Shown here: positions 54,622 through 61,924 of the stretch, piece by piece | Layout: every line of letters starts with the position of its first letter | How positions within the stretch are numbered: the first letter of the stretch is position 1 | Assembly: GCA_965219235.1 (NCBI GenBank) | Contig: OZ244721.1 | Coordinates: forward strand, 1,612,001 to 1,676,000 | Direction: 5' to 3' | From: CBDHCC01 sp965219235 | GTDB taxonomy: Bacteria; Pseudomonadota; Alphaproteobacteria; Sphingomonadales; Sphingomonadaceae | DNA length: 64,000 nucleotides | Translations under genes and position numbers: made by a program | The notes under the pieces: generated by a model | The model's database searches: none | Told to the model about the DNA's origin: nothing | The model's input: only the letters and a program-made list of their open reading frames with translations

Positions 54622-54912
54622 ATGGTCGAGGCACGGTGGAACGGCGCGGTGATCGCGTCCAGCGACGACACGGTGGTGGTCGAGGGCAATCACTATTTCC
54701 CACGCGGCGCGGTGGACGAGAGCGCGCTGCGTCCCTCCGATGCGACGAGCGTGTGCCCGTGGAAGGGCACGGCGCGCTACTTCACCGTCGTGGTCGGCGG
54801 AGCCGAGAACCCCGACGCCGCCTGGAGCTACCCGGACCCGAAGCCGGCTGCGGCGGAGATCAAGGACCGGGTGGCGTTCTGGAAGGGCGTGGAGGTCGGC
54901 CGATCAGGATGA
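54622..54912 (+). CDS. DUF427 family protein
   Basis: This 96-residue small beta-rich protein has the DUF427 signature: YFPRGAVDE, PSDATSVCPWKGTARYF and AWSYPDPKPAAAEIKDRVAFW. The role is unknown. GGGAGAG precedes the ATG. Its 3' end overlaps a convergent gene by 53 bp. Confidence 0.9.
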   Translation: MVEARWNGAVIASSDDTVVVEGNHYFPRGAVDESALRPSDATSVCPWKGTARYFTVVVGGAENPDAAWSYPDPKPAAAEIKDRVAFWKGVEVGRSG

Positions 54913-55333
54913 AGCCGGGATTGATCGAGGCGCTCGGCCCCAGACACTCGTCGCTGACCGAACCGGGTCTGAGCGTTCCCAGCCTGAGGGACTCCGGGGT
55001 CAGTTCGCCCTCACCACCGCCGCCCCGGAAGCGGTCGCCCACCCGCAGGCGGGTGCCGTTCGTCGTGTCCTCGACATACCACCCGGCGGCGTCGCGCCCC
55101 AGGCGCGCCGTGTCGTCCCACACGAGTGTCCGGAAGTGCTTGCCCCGTCCGATACCGAGGCACCGCCCGCGTCGCGTGAGTTCGGTTCGGATGAGCGCCG
55201 TCAGGTAGATCCGCTCCCTGCCGGCGAACGCGGCCGGATCGATCCGGGGGAAGTCAGGCCGGGCCGAAATGTCCGTCACCGTCGCGCACCCGGCCACTGA
55301 GATCGCCGTCAGCAACAGCGTCTTCGTCCTCAC
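54860..55333 (-). CDS. Putative lipoprotein
   Basis: This 157-residue protein has a short lipoprotein signal (LLLTAISVAGC, Cys16). A soluble domain follows with YLTALIRTELTRRGRC and WDDTARLGRDAAGWYVEDT. The GTG start overlaps the stop of queA by four bases in a GTGA, an odd head-to-tail coupling in which queA would be downstream. The family was not recognised. Confidence 0.6.
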   Translation of the reverse strand: MRTKTLLLTAISVAGCATVTDISARPDFPRIDPAAFAGRERIYLTALIRTELTRRGRCLGIGRGKHFRTLVWDDTARLGRDAAGWYVEDTTNGTRLRVGDRFRGGGGEGELTPESLRLGTLRPGSVSDECLGPSASINPGFILIGRPPRPSRTPPGP

Positions 55334-56373
55334 CTTCGGTCTCCTACCCTGCCCGGCAGCAGCAAGCTTGCATCACCGTAGCTGTAGAAGCGATAGCCCT
55401 CGTCGATCGCATGGGCATAGGCGGCGCGCATCCGTTCCAGCCCCATCAGCGCGCTCACCAGCATGAACAGGGTGGAGCGCGGCAGGTGGAAGTTGGTCAT
55501 CAATCCGTCGACCGAGCGGATCGGGGTGCCGGGCGTCAGGAAGATGTCGGTGTCGCCCTCCCACGCCCGCACACCGCCGTCGCCCCATGCGCTCTCCAGC
55601 AGGCGCAGCACGGTGGTGCCGACCGCGACGACCCGCCAGCCCGCGGCCCGCGCGGCGTTGAGGCGGTCGGCCACGGCCCCGTCGATCCGTCCCCACTCGG
55701 CGTGCATGACGTGGTCGACGGTGTCCTCCGCCTTCACCGGCAGGAAGGTGCCTGCGCCGACGTGCAGCGTCAGCGTCTCCGCCGCGACCCCGCGCTCGGC
55801 CAGCGCCGCCACCAGCCGCTCGGTGAAATGCAGCGCCGCGGTGGGCGCGGCCACCGCCCCCTCCCGTCGCGCGAACAGCGTCTGATAGTCGTCCCGGTCC
55901 CGCTCGTCGGCGGGACGGCGCGAGGCGATGTAGGGCGGCAGCGGCATCCGGCCGACCCGGTGCAGGATGGCCTCCACCGGCTCGTCGCCCAGGAAGCGGA
56001 CCGCCATCGCGCCGCCGTCCAGCCGCCGCTCGATCACCAGCTCGTCCTGCGGCCCGATCCGCACCCTCGCCCCGTCCTTCAGCCGGCGGGCGTTGCGCAC
56101 GAAGGCGTGCCAGGATCGCGGGCCGGTGCGCTTGTGCAACGTGACGCCGACGCGCGCCGCTCCGTAGGTGCCTTCGAGCTGAGCGGGCAGCACGCGGGTG
56201 TCGTTGAAGACCAGCGTGTCGCCGGGCCTCAGCCAAGCCGGCAGGTCGGGCACGCCCGCGTCCGTCAGCCCGTCCGGCGCCACCACCAGCATCCGCGCCG
56301 AATCGCGCGGGCTGGCGGGCCTCAGCGCGATGCGCTCGGCGGGCAGGTCGAAGGCGAAGTCGTCGACCCGCAT
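55330..56373 (-). CDS. queA: tRNA preQ1(34) S-adenosylmethionine ribosyltransferase-isomerase
   Basis: This 347-residue enzyme transfers ribose from SAM to preQ1 in tRNA to form epoxyqueuosine. Typical stretches are FDLPAERIALRPASPRDSAR, DTLVFNDTRVLPAQLEG, FTERLVAAL, LHVGAGTFLPVK and the C-terminal TNFHLPRSTLFMLVSALMG. It follows the cyclophilin gene by 12 bp on the same strand. Confidence 0.96.
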   Translation of the reverse strand: MRVDDFAFDLPAERIALRPASPRDSARMLVVAPDGLTDAGVPDLPAWLRPGDTLVFNDTRVLPAQLEGTYGAARVGVTLHKRTGPRSWHAFVRNARRLKDGARVRIGPQDELVIERRLDGGAMAVRFLGDEPVEAILHRVGRMPLPPYIASRRPADERDRDDYQTLFARREGAVAAPTAALHFTERLVAALAERGVAAETLTLHVGAGTFLPVKAEDTVDHVMHAEWGRIDGAVADRLNAARAAGWRVVAVGTTVLRLLESAWGDGGVRAWEGDTDIFLTPGTPIRSVDGLMTNFHLPRSTLFMLVSALMGLERMRAAYAHAIDEGYRFYSYGDASLLLPGRVGDRR

Positions 56374-56385
56374 GGCGAGCGCCCG

Positions 56386-57147
56386 TCAGCGGGGGGCCTG
56401 CGGCCCCTCGGCCTCGGAGGGCTCGGTGTCGGGGACGGGGCGCAGCGGCTCGATCAGGCTGGGGACCTCGGCGGGCACCGGCTCGGCGCCGGGTAGCGGC
56501 TGGACGACGCCGTTGACCCTCGGCCCCTGCGTGATCGCGGCGGGCGGCGGCACGTTGTCGGACTTCATCGTCGCGCGCACGATCCACGACGGCCGGGCCG
56601 GCGGCTCGCCCTTGGCGAGCGCGTCGACGGCGCCCATCCCCGAGATCACCCGGCCGAACGCCGTGTAGTTCCGGTCGAGCGAGAAGTTCGGCATGAACAT
56701 GATGAAGAACTGGCTGTTGGCCGTGTTCGGCTCCTGCGTGTGCGCCATCGAGACGGTGCCGCGCAGGTGCGGCAGATCGTTGAACTCGGCCGGCAGGTCG
56801 GGCAGCGGGCTGCCGCCCCGCCCGGTGCCGGTCGGATCGCCGCCCTGCGCTATGAAGCCGTCGATCACCCGGTGGAAGATCAGGCCGTCGTAGAAGCCCT
56901 GGCCGGTCAGCTGCTTGATCCGGGCGACGTGCAGCGGGGCCTTGTCCGGGCGCAGCAGGACCTCGACCCGGCCGCCGGTGGAGAGGTCGAGCACCCAGAT
57001 GTTGGACGCATCGGTGGGGCTGGGCGGCGGGACGACCGGCTGGGTCGCAGCGGCATCGGTCACGGCCTCCTGCGCGCGGGCGGCGGCGAAGGGCAGCGCC
57101 AGCAGCGAGGCCAACATGAGGATCAGGGCGAACAGGCGCTTGGTCAA
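56386..57147 (-). CDS. Cyclophilin-type peptidylprolyl isomerase, exported
   Basis: This 253-residue periplasmic isomerase has a signal peptide (residues 1-25, ...AARAQ) and a cyclophilin core with FYDGLIFHRVIDGFIAQGGD, GTVSMAHTQEPNTANSQFFI and YTAFGRVISGM. A Pro-rich tail of about 50 residues extends the protein. TTG 57147 was chosen because it opens a good signal and GGAGA precedes it. In the same direction as queA. Confidence 0.9.
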   Translation of the reverse strand: MTKRLFALILMLASLLALPFAAARAQEAVTDAAATQPVVPPPSPTDASNIWVLDLSTGGRVEVLLRPDKAPLHVARIKQLTGQGFYDGLIFHRVIDGFIAQGGDPTGTGRGGSPLPDLPAEFNDLPHLRGTVSMAHTQEPNTANSQFFIMFMPNFSLDRNYTAFGRVISGMGAVDALAKGEPPARPSWIVRATMKSDNVPPPAAITQGPRVNGVVQPLPGAEPVPAEVPSLIEPLRPVPDTEPSEAEGPQAPR

Positions 57148-57220
57148 TCGTCGTCTCCGTTGTGTCGCGGGCCTGTGGCAAGGCGGGGCTTGCAGGGGGC
57201 TGAACGTTCGCGCTCTACAA

Positions 57221-57375
57221 CCTTCTCCTACCTAGGGGAGAGGGAGGGAGGCGCGAAGCGCCGGAAGAGAAAGGGGACCGCCGCCCATCTCAACAATTCG
57301 GTCCGTCGTCGAGCCGTGCCCCTCTCCCTCGCCGCGTGCGCGGCTCTCCCTCTCCCCTGAAGGGGAGAGGGTCGG
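57221..57375. repeat. Family A repeats upstream of the cyclophilin gene
   Basis: A partial copy (CCTACCTAGGGGAGAGGGAG...GCGCGAAGCGCC) at 57226-57265, then a mirrored part near 57318 with the perfect hairpin CCCTCTCCCC-TGAA-GGGGAGAGGG at 57348-57371. It fills most of the 236-bp gap before coaD. Confidence 0.75.
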
Positions 57376-57383
57376 GCACGGCC

Positions 57384-57893
57384 TCACCCCTGCCCCTTCC
57401 TCCCGATCTTCTCCACCCGCGCCACCACCTCGGCGGCCACGGCGGGGGTCACGAACGGGTCGATCGCGCCGCCATAGAGCGCGATCTCCTTGACCAGCCG
57501 CGACGCGATCGGTTGCAGCGACACGTCGGCCATCAGGAAGACGGTCTCGATCGCGGCGTTCAGCTGCTGGTTCATGCCCGCCATCTGGTATTCGTACTCG
57601 AAGTCGGCGACCGCGCGCAGGCCGCGGATGATGACGCCGGCCCCCTGCGCCTCCGCGAAGTTCATGAGGAGCGCGTCGAAGGCGACGACCGTCACCGCGC
57701 CGTCCACGTCGGCCACCTCGCGCTGGACGATCGCCAGCCGCTCTTCGGTCGTGAACATGGGCGACTTGGAGGGGTTGGTGGTGACGCCGACGATCAGCCG
57801 GTCGACCAGCTTCGCGCCGCGCCGGATGATGTCCATGTGGCCGAGCGTGATCGGGTCGAAGGTGCCCGGATAGACGCCGATGCGGGCGCTCAC
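57384..57893 (-). CDS. coaD: Phosphopantetheine adenylyltransferase
   Basis: This 169-residue enzyme makes dephospho-CoA, the penultimate step of CoA synthesis. The nucleotidyltransferase motif GVYPGTFDPITLGHMDII lies at residues 6-23. PSKSPMFTTEERL and VIIRGLRAVADFEYE are typical. The GTG start overlaps the ispA stop by four bases. It complements coaBC near 9 kb. Confidence 0.96.
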   Translation of the reverse strand: MSARIGVYPGTFDPITLGHMDIIRRGAKLVDRLIVGVTTNPSKSPMFTTEERLAIVQREVADVDGAVTVVAFDALLMNFAEAQGAGVIIRGLRAVADFEYEYQMAGMNQQLNAAIETVFLMADVSLQPIASRLVKEIALYGGAIDPFVTPAVAAEVVARVEKIGRKGQG

Positions 57894-58795
57894 CGATCCC
57901 GCTCCGTCACGAAGCGGGCGACGGCGCGCAGCACGTCGGCCTCCACGCCCCAGCTGCCCAGATGATCGACCGCCTGGCGCGCCAGCAGCCGCGCCTGCGC
58001 GCGCGCGCCGTCGGCGCCCATGTGGGTGAGGAAGGTCGCCTTGCCCGCGCCCGCGTCCTTGTGCAGCGCCTTGCCCGCGACCGCCTCGTCGCCCTCCTCG
58101 TCCAACAGGTCGTCGGCGATCTGGAAGGCGAGGCCCAGATCGCGGGCATAGCCCCTGAGCCGGGTGCGCGCCTCGTCCGACGCGCGGCCCAGCACCGCGC
58201 CCGCCTCCACGCTCGCCCCGATCAGCGCGCCGGTCTTGAGCTGCTGAAGGCGGGTGACGGTCGGCAGGTCGAAGAGCGCCTCCGCGCTTTCGGCCGCCAG
58301 ATCCATCATCTGCCCGCCTGCCATGCCGTCCGGCCCGCTGGCGAGCGCCACCAGGCGGACCAGTTCGATGCGAACGCGCGGGTCGGAGTGGGTCGCCTCG
58401 TCCGCCAGCACCTCGAAGGCGAGCGCGTGGAGCGCGTCACCGGCCAGCACGGCGGTCGCCTCGTCGAACGCCCGGTGGACGGTGGGCCGGCCCCGCCTCA
58501 GATCGTCGTCGTCCATGCAGGGCAGGTCGTCGTGGATCAGCGAGTAGGCGTGGATCGCCTCGATGGCGGCGGCGACGCGGGCGGAGCGCTCCCGATCGAC
58601 GTCGAACAGGTCGGCGGTGGCCACCACCAGCAGCGGCCGCAGCCGCTTGCCGCCGCCGATCGCGGCGTGACGCATGGCCTCATAGAGCCGCGCGCGCGGC
58701 TCGGCGGGAACCACGAACCAGCGATCGAACAGCGCGTCCGTCAGCGCGGCCACCTCGGCGAGCGCGTCCGGCAGGTGGACGGTGCGGCTGGCCAC
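57890..58795 (-). CDS. ispA: Farnesyl diphosphate synthase-type polyprenyl synthetase
   Basis: This 301-residue prenyltransferase supplies farnesyl diphosphate for quinone, undecaprenol and carotenoid synthesis. The first Asp-rich motif is DDLPCMDDDDLRRG near residue 95 and the second is FQIADDLLDEEGD. GGKRLRPLL is present. The GTG start lies 1 bp after the xseB stop. The pairing xseB-ispA is common. Confidence 0.93.
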   Translation of the reverse strand: MASRTVHLPDALAEVAALTDALFDRWFVVPAEPRARLYEAMRHAAIGGGKRLRPLLVVATADLFDVDRERSARVAAAIEAIHAYSLIHDDLPCMDDDDLRRGRPTVHRAFDEATAVLAGDALHALAFEVLADEATHSDPRVRIELVRLVALASGPDGMAGGQMMDLAAESAEALFDLPTVTRLQQLKTGALIGASVEAGAVLGRASDEARTRLRGYARDLGLAFQIADDLLDEEGDEAVAGKALHKDAGAGKATFLTHMGADGARAQARLLARQAVDHLGSWGVEADVLRAVARFVTERDR

Positions 58796-58796
58796 C

Positions 58797-59042
58797 TCAG
58801 TCGGGATCGAGCGGTTCGGTGCCGGTCGGCCGCCGGTCGCGGTCCAGCACCACCTTCTCGATCCGCGCCTGCGCCGCCTTCAGCCGCGCCTCGCACTGCT
58901 GGCGCAGCGCCTCGCCCTCCGAATAGAGGTCGATCGCCTGGTCGAGCGGGCTGTCGCCGGACTCCAGCCGCCGCACGACCTCCTCCAGCCGCTTGAGCGC
59001 GTCCTCGAAGGACAGGTCGGAGATCGGGGGTGGCTTGGCCAT
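58797..59042 (-). CDS. xseB: Exodeoxyribonuclease VII small subunit
   Basis: This 81-residue coiled protein is the XseB subunit, which binds XseA in exonuclease VII. The family pattern SFEDALKRLEEVVRRLESGD is complete, followed by SPLDQAIDLYSEGEALRQQC. First gene of the xseB-ispA-coaD operon; xseA is not in the window. Confidence 0.95.
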   Translation of the reverse strand: MAKPPPISDLSFEDALKRLEEVVRRLESGDSPLDQAIDLYSEGEALRQQCEARLKAAQARIEKVVLDRDRRPTGTEPLDPD

Positions 59043-59101
59043 CGAAGCGCGTTCTGGCGAGCGGGGGTGCGGGGGTCAAGCGAGGGGAGTGGCCAAGGAT
59101 G

Positions 59102-59231
59102 CTCCCCTCCCTCACAAGGGAGGGGCTGGGGGTGGGTGCGAGCGCAGCGAGCTTCGATGGGCCGGCACCAAGCTCGGCTGCGCCTCGCCACCCACCCCTC
59201 GATCCCCTCCCTTTCAGGGAAGGGAAGCTGT
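59102..59231. repeat. Family B repeat, long form
   Basis: Left half CTCCCCTCCCTCACAAGGGA with GGGTGGGTGC, right half CCACCCACCCCTCGATCCCC with a GGGAAGGG end, about 50 bp apart. It lies in the 238-bp gap between xseB and the aldehyde dehydrogenase gene. Confidence 0.7.
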
Positions 59232-59280
59232 TGGTGAACCCCGCTCCAGGTCCGCTCGTTCAGCTCTGAAAGGAGACCCC

Positions 59281-60636
59281 ATGTTCACCAGCACCAACCC
59301 CGCGACGGGCGAGACGATCGCCACCTGGCCGGAACTCACCGACTCCGAGCTGGAGGCGAAGCTCGCCGCTTCGGCGGATGCCTACGCCCGCTGGCGCACC
59401 TCGCGGTTCGACGAACGCACGGCGCTGCTCGGCCGTATTGGTGACGCCTTCGAGGCCAACCGCGACCGGCTGGCGGAGATGACGACGCGGGAGATGGGCA
59501 AGACCATCGCCTCGGCGCGCGCGGAGGCGGACAAGTGCGCTTCGCTCTTCCGCTACCTGGCCAAGGCCGGGCCGGCCATGCTGGAGGACGAGCGCTATCC
59601 GGCCGAGGGCCTCGAGGCGACCGGCCGGTGGCTGCCGATCGGGCCGGTGCTGGCGGTCATGCCCTGGAATTTTCCGCTGTGGCAGGTGGTGCGCTTCGTC
59701 GCGCCGGCGATCATGGCCGGCAATGTCGGCCTGCTGAAACACGCCTCCAACGTGCAGGGCTGCGCCGCGCTGTTGCAGGAGATGGTCGAGGAGGGCGGTG
59801 GCGAGGGGCTGTTCCTCAACCTCGCGCTGCCGTCGAGCCGGGTCGCGGGGGTGATCGCCGACGACCGGGTGCGTGCCGTCACGCTGACCGGCAGCGAGGG
59901 AGCGGGCCGCGCGGTGGCGAAGGCGGCGGGCGAGCACGTCAAGAAGGTGGTGCTGGAGCTGGGCGGCTCCGACCCGTTCGTGGTGATGCCGTCCGCCGAC
60001 CTGGACCAGGCGGCGACGACCGCCGTCAAGGCGCGCATCCAGAACACCGGCCAGTCGTGCATCTGCGCCAAGCGGATGATCGTCCATGCCGACGTCTATG
60101 ACGACTTTATGAAGCGGTTCGAAGCCGGGATGCGCGACGTGATCGCCGGCGATCCGATGGACGAGGCGACCGACATGGGGCCGATGTCCTCGGCCGAACA
60201 GCGCGACACGGTGGTGGGGCAGGTGGAGGCGGCGGTCAAAGAGGGCGCGACCCTGCGCTTCGGCGGCGAGGCCATGGAAGGTCCGGGCGCCTATATGAGT
60301 GCGGGCGTTCTGACGGACGTGCCTCCGGATAGCGAAACCGCGACCGAAGAGCTGTTCGGTCCGGTGGCGATGGTCTTTCGCGCCGCCGATCTGGACGACG
60401 CGATCCGCCTAGCCAACGCCACCCCCTTCGGTCTGGGCTCGTCCGTCTGGACGAACGAGGCGGACGAGCGCGAGCGGCTGGTGCGGGATCTCGATTGCGG
60501 CATGACGGCGGTCAACCGGATGCTCGCCAGCCAGCCCGAAGCGCCGTTCGGCGGCACCAAGGCGTCCGGCGTCGGCCGCGAGCTGTCGCGCCACGGGATG
60601 CACGAGTTCATGAACCTGAAGACCGTGCTGGGGTGA
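59281..60636 (+). CDS. NAD(P)-dependent aldehyde dehydrogenase, succinate-semialdehyde type
   Basis: This 451-residue aldehyde dehydrogenase has the cofactor and active-site motifs MPWNFPLWQVVRF, TLTGSEGAGRAVAKAAG, the general base Glu in VLELGGSDPF, and the catalytic Cys in NTGQSCICAKR. It ends GVGRELSRHGMHEFMNLKTV. The length and start (MFTSTNPATGE) fit the short succinate-semialdehyde dehydrogenase group. ATG 59281 follows GAAAGGAG. The substrate is inferred. Confidence 0.88.
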   Translation: MFTSTNPATGETIATWPELTDSELEAKLAASADAYARWRTSRFDERTALLGRIGDAFEANRDRLAEMTTREMGKTIASARAEADKCASLFRYLAKAGPAMLEDERYPAEGLEATGRWLPIGPVLAVMPWNFPLWQVVRFVAPAIMAGNVGLLKHASNVQGCAALLQEMVEEGGGEGLFLNLALPSSRVAGVIADDRVRAVTLTGSEGAGRAVAKAAGEHVKKVVLELGGSDPFVVMPSADLDQAATTAVKARIQNTGQSCICAKRMIVHADVYDDFMKRFEAGMRDVIAGDPMDEATDMGPMSSAEQRDTVVGQVEAAVKEGATLRFGGEAMEGPGAYMSAGVLTDVPPDSETATEELFGPVAMVFRAADLDDAIRLANATPFGLGSSVWTNEADERERLVRDLDCGMTAVNRMLASQPEAPFGGTKASGVGRELSRHGMHEFMNLKTVLG

Positions 60637-60807
60637 GTCGCTGATCCTCAGGGCGAGTTGGGCGGGCGAGGTCTCGTTTTCGTTCAGCTGGGCAGCCGAG
60701 AAGATGAACGAGTTGACGAAGTTGACACATCTGCGCGATGTTCGCGAACCGGATGGAGCGCCCGCTGACAGGGCTTGTCTCCACGACGGCACGAACTTCG
60801 AACAATC

Positions 60808-60836
60808 TCTTTAAACCATATTGGTTCTGTTGTCAA
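60808..60836 (-). promoter_or_regulatory. Orphan minus-strand promoter-like site
   Basis: Read on the minus strand: TTGACA, 17 bp, TAAAGA, with ATATGGTTTAAA inside, matching the site at 18537. It overlaps the stop codon of the TetR gene and points into the 170-bp gap before the convergent aldehyde dehydrogenase gene, where no gene is recognised. Confidence 0.4.
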
Positions 60837-61462
60837 GTCGAATTGTCGTCGCCCAGCGTCCGCAGATAGCCCATGACGGCGCGCCGCACTCTCGCCATCA
60901 ATGCATCCGGGGCGTCTTCACCTCGCTCCCCCGCCGCGTCGACCATGCCCCGGATGATCGAGGAGACATCGGCAATCGCCGCGAGCAGGTCCGCTTGCGG
61001 CGGGAGGTCCGGGCGGGCGAGAATGTCCGCGATAACCGCCTGAAACTTCTCCCGCACCCGCTGGGTCCCGGCGTCGAACGGCAACCGGCTCTCCTCGAAA
61101 TCCAACAGTCGCGCCAGAGCCGGACGGCGAAGCTGGTGAGCCACCGCGGCACCGATCAGCATATCCAGCGCGACCGGCCCCGAGGCTTGGGCGCAGGCGA
61201 ATTCCGCTTCGTCGATCAGGAGGGAGGTCTCGCGAGCAATCAGGGCGCCGACCAGCGCCTCCTTGTCGGGAAAATATTGGTAGAGCGTTCCGATGCTGAC
61301 GCCGGCTCGCTCCGCGACGGCGTTCGTCGTGAAACGGTCATGGCCTTGGCTTTCGAGAATGCGAGCCGTCGCTTCGACGATCGCCTCCACGGTCTGCCGC
61401 GCGCGGACTTGCAGGGGCCGTTTCCTCGGGCGCGCGCGCTGTTGGGAGGGTCGGTCGGGCAA
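60833..61462 (-). CDS. TetR family transcriptional regulator
   Basis: This repressor of about 209 residues has an N-terminal HTH: VEAIVEATARILESQG, FTTNAVAERAGVSIGTLYQYF and PDKEALVGALI. A helical ligand-binding domain follows. A TTG at 61462 was chosen because the operator-like palindrome at 61461-61496 would lie inside the gene if the ATG at 61495 were used. Both remain possible. It is divergent from the darcynin gene, its likely target. Confidence 0.8.
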   Translation of the reverse strand: MPDRPSQQRARPRKRPLQVRARQTVEAIVEATARILESQGHDRFTTNAVAERAGVSIGTLYQYFPDKEALVGALIARETSLLIDEAEFACAQASGPVALDMLIGAAVAHQLRRPALARLLDFEESRLPFDAGTQRVREKFQAVIADILARPDLPPQADLLAAIADVSSIIRGMVDAAGERGEDAPDALMARVRRAVMGYLRTLGDDNST

Positions 61463-61496
61463 TGCGAGTAGCCAAAGGTGAGCGTTGGCTCGCATT
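61461..61496. promoter_or_regulatory. Operator-like palindrome for the TetR regulator
   Basis: Arms AATGCGAG(TAG)CCAA and TTGGCTCGCATT, spaced by 9 bp, form a near-perfect inverted repeat between the regulator and the darcynin gene. This position and symmetry are typical of TetR operators. Confidence 0.6.
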
Positions 61497-61530
61497 CTAG
61501 GGGCGTGGATTGGCCACGCAAGGATGCATC

Positions 61531-61893
61531 ATGACGACGCAGCACACCCCTTTCAATCCCGCGCTCACCGTGTTCTTTCTGGTCAAGACCTCGCCGGAAT
61601 GGCTGGGCTTCCCGTTCGAGACCCGGCTCGACCACGCCCGATCCAGTTTCCAGCCGATCCTGGACGAGTTCCAGGGACGGGTTCGCCTGAAGTGGTACGA
61701 CGTGGAATTCTACACCGCCGTCGTGACCGACATCTGGATGATCGAGGCGAAGGATCACCATAGTTATCAGCTCTTCTGCGAGAAGCTTCGTGAAACCCCC
61801 TTCTGGGATCGCTTCTTTCTGGTCAAGGACATCCTTCCGGGCGAGCTGAACGCCTGGGCGAAGAACTACGAGGTCGCGGCTCTTCGCCCGTAG
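61531..61893 (+). CDS. Darcynin family protein
   Basis: This 120-residue protein resembles the darcynin family (PF17074): LTVFFLVKTSPEWLGFP at the N-terminus, a central VRLKWYDVEFYTAVVTDIW, and TPFWDRFFLVKDILP. The function of darcynins is unknown. AAGGA lies 6 bases before the ATG. The gene is divergent from a TetR regulator that probably controls it. Confidence 0.8.
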   Translation: MTTQHTPFNPALTVFFLVKTSPEWLGFPFETRLDHARSSFQPILDEFQGRVRLKWYDVEFYTAVVTDIWMIEAKDHHSYQLFCEKLRETPFWDRFFLVKDILPGELNAWAKNYEVAALRP

Positions 61894-61924
61894 CTTGCGA
61901 TCAGAGTTGCGGGAGCGACGCGTT

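Noticed and set aside
60409..60792. A 127-codon minus-strand frame overlapping the aldehyde dehydrogenase end
   Set aside because: Most of it lies opposite a conserved enzyme C-terminus and it resembles no protein. Only a possible RNA from the upstream promoter-like site is kept as a finding.
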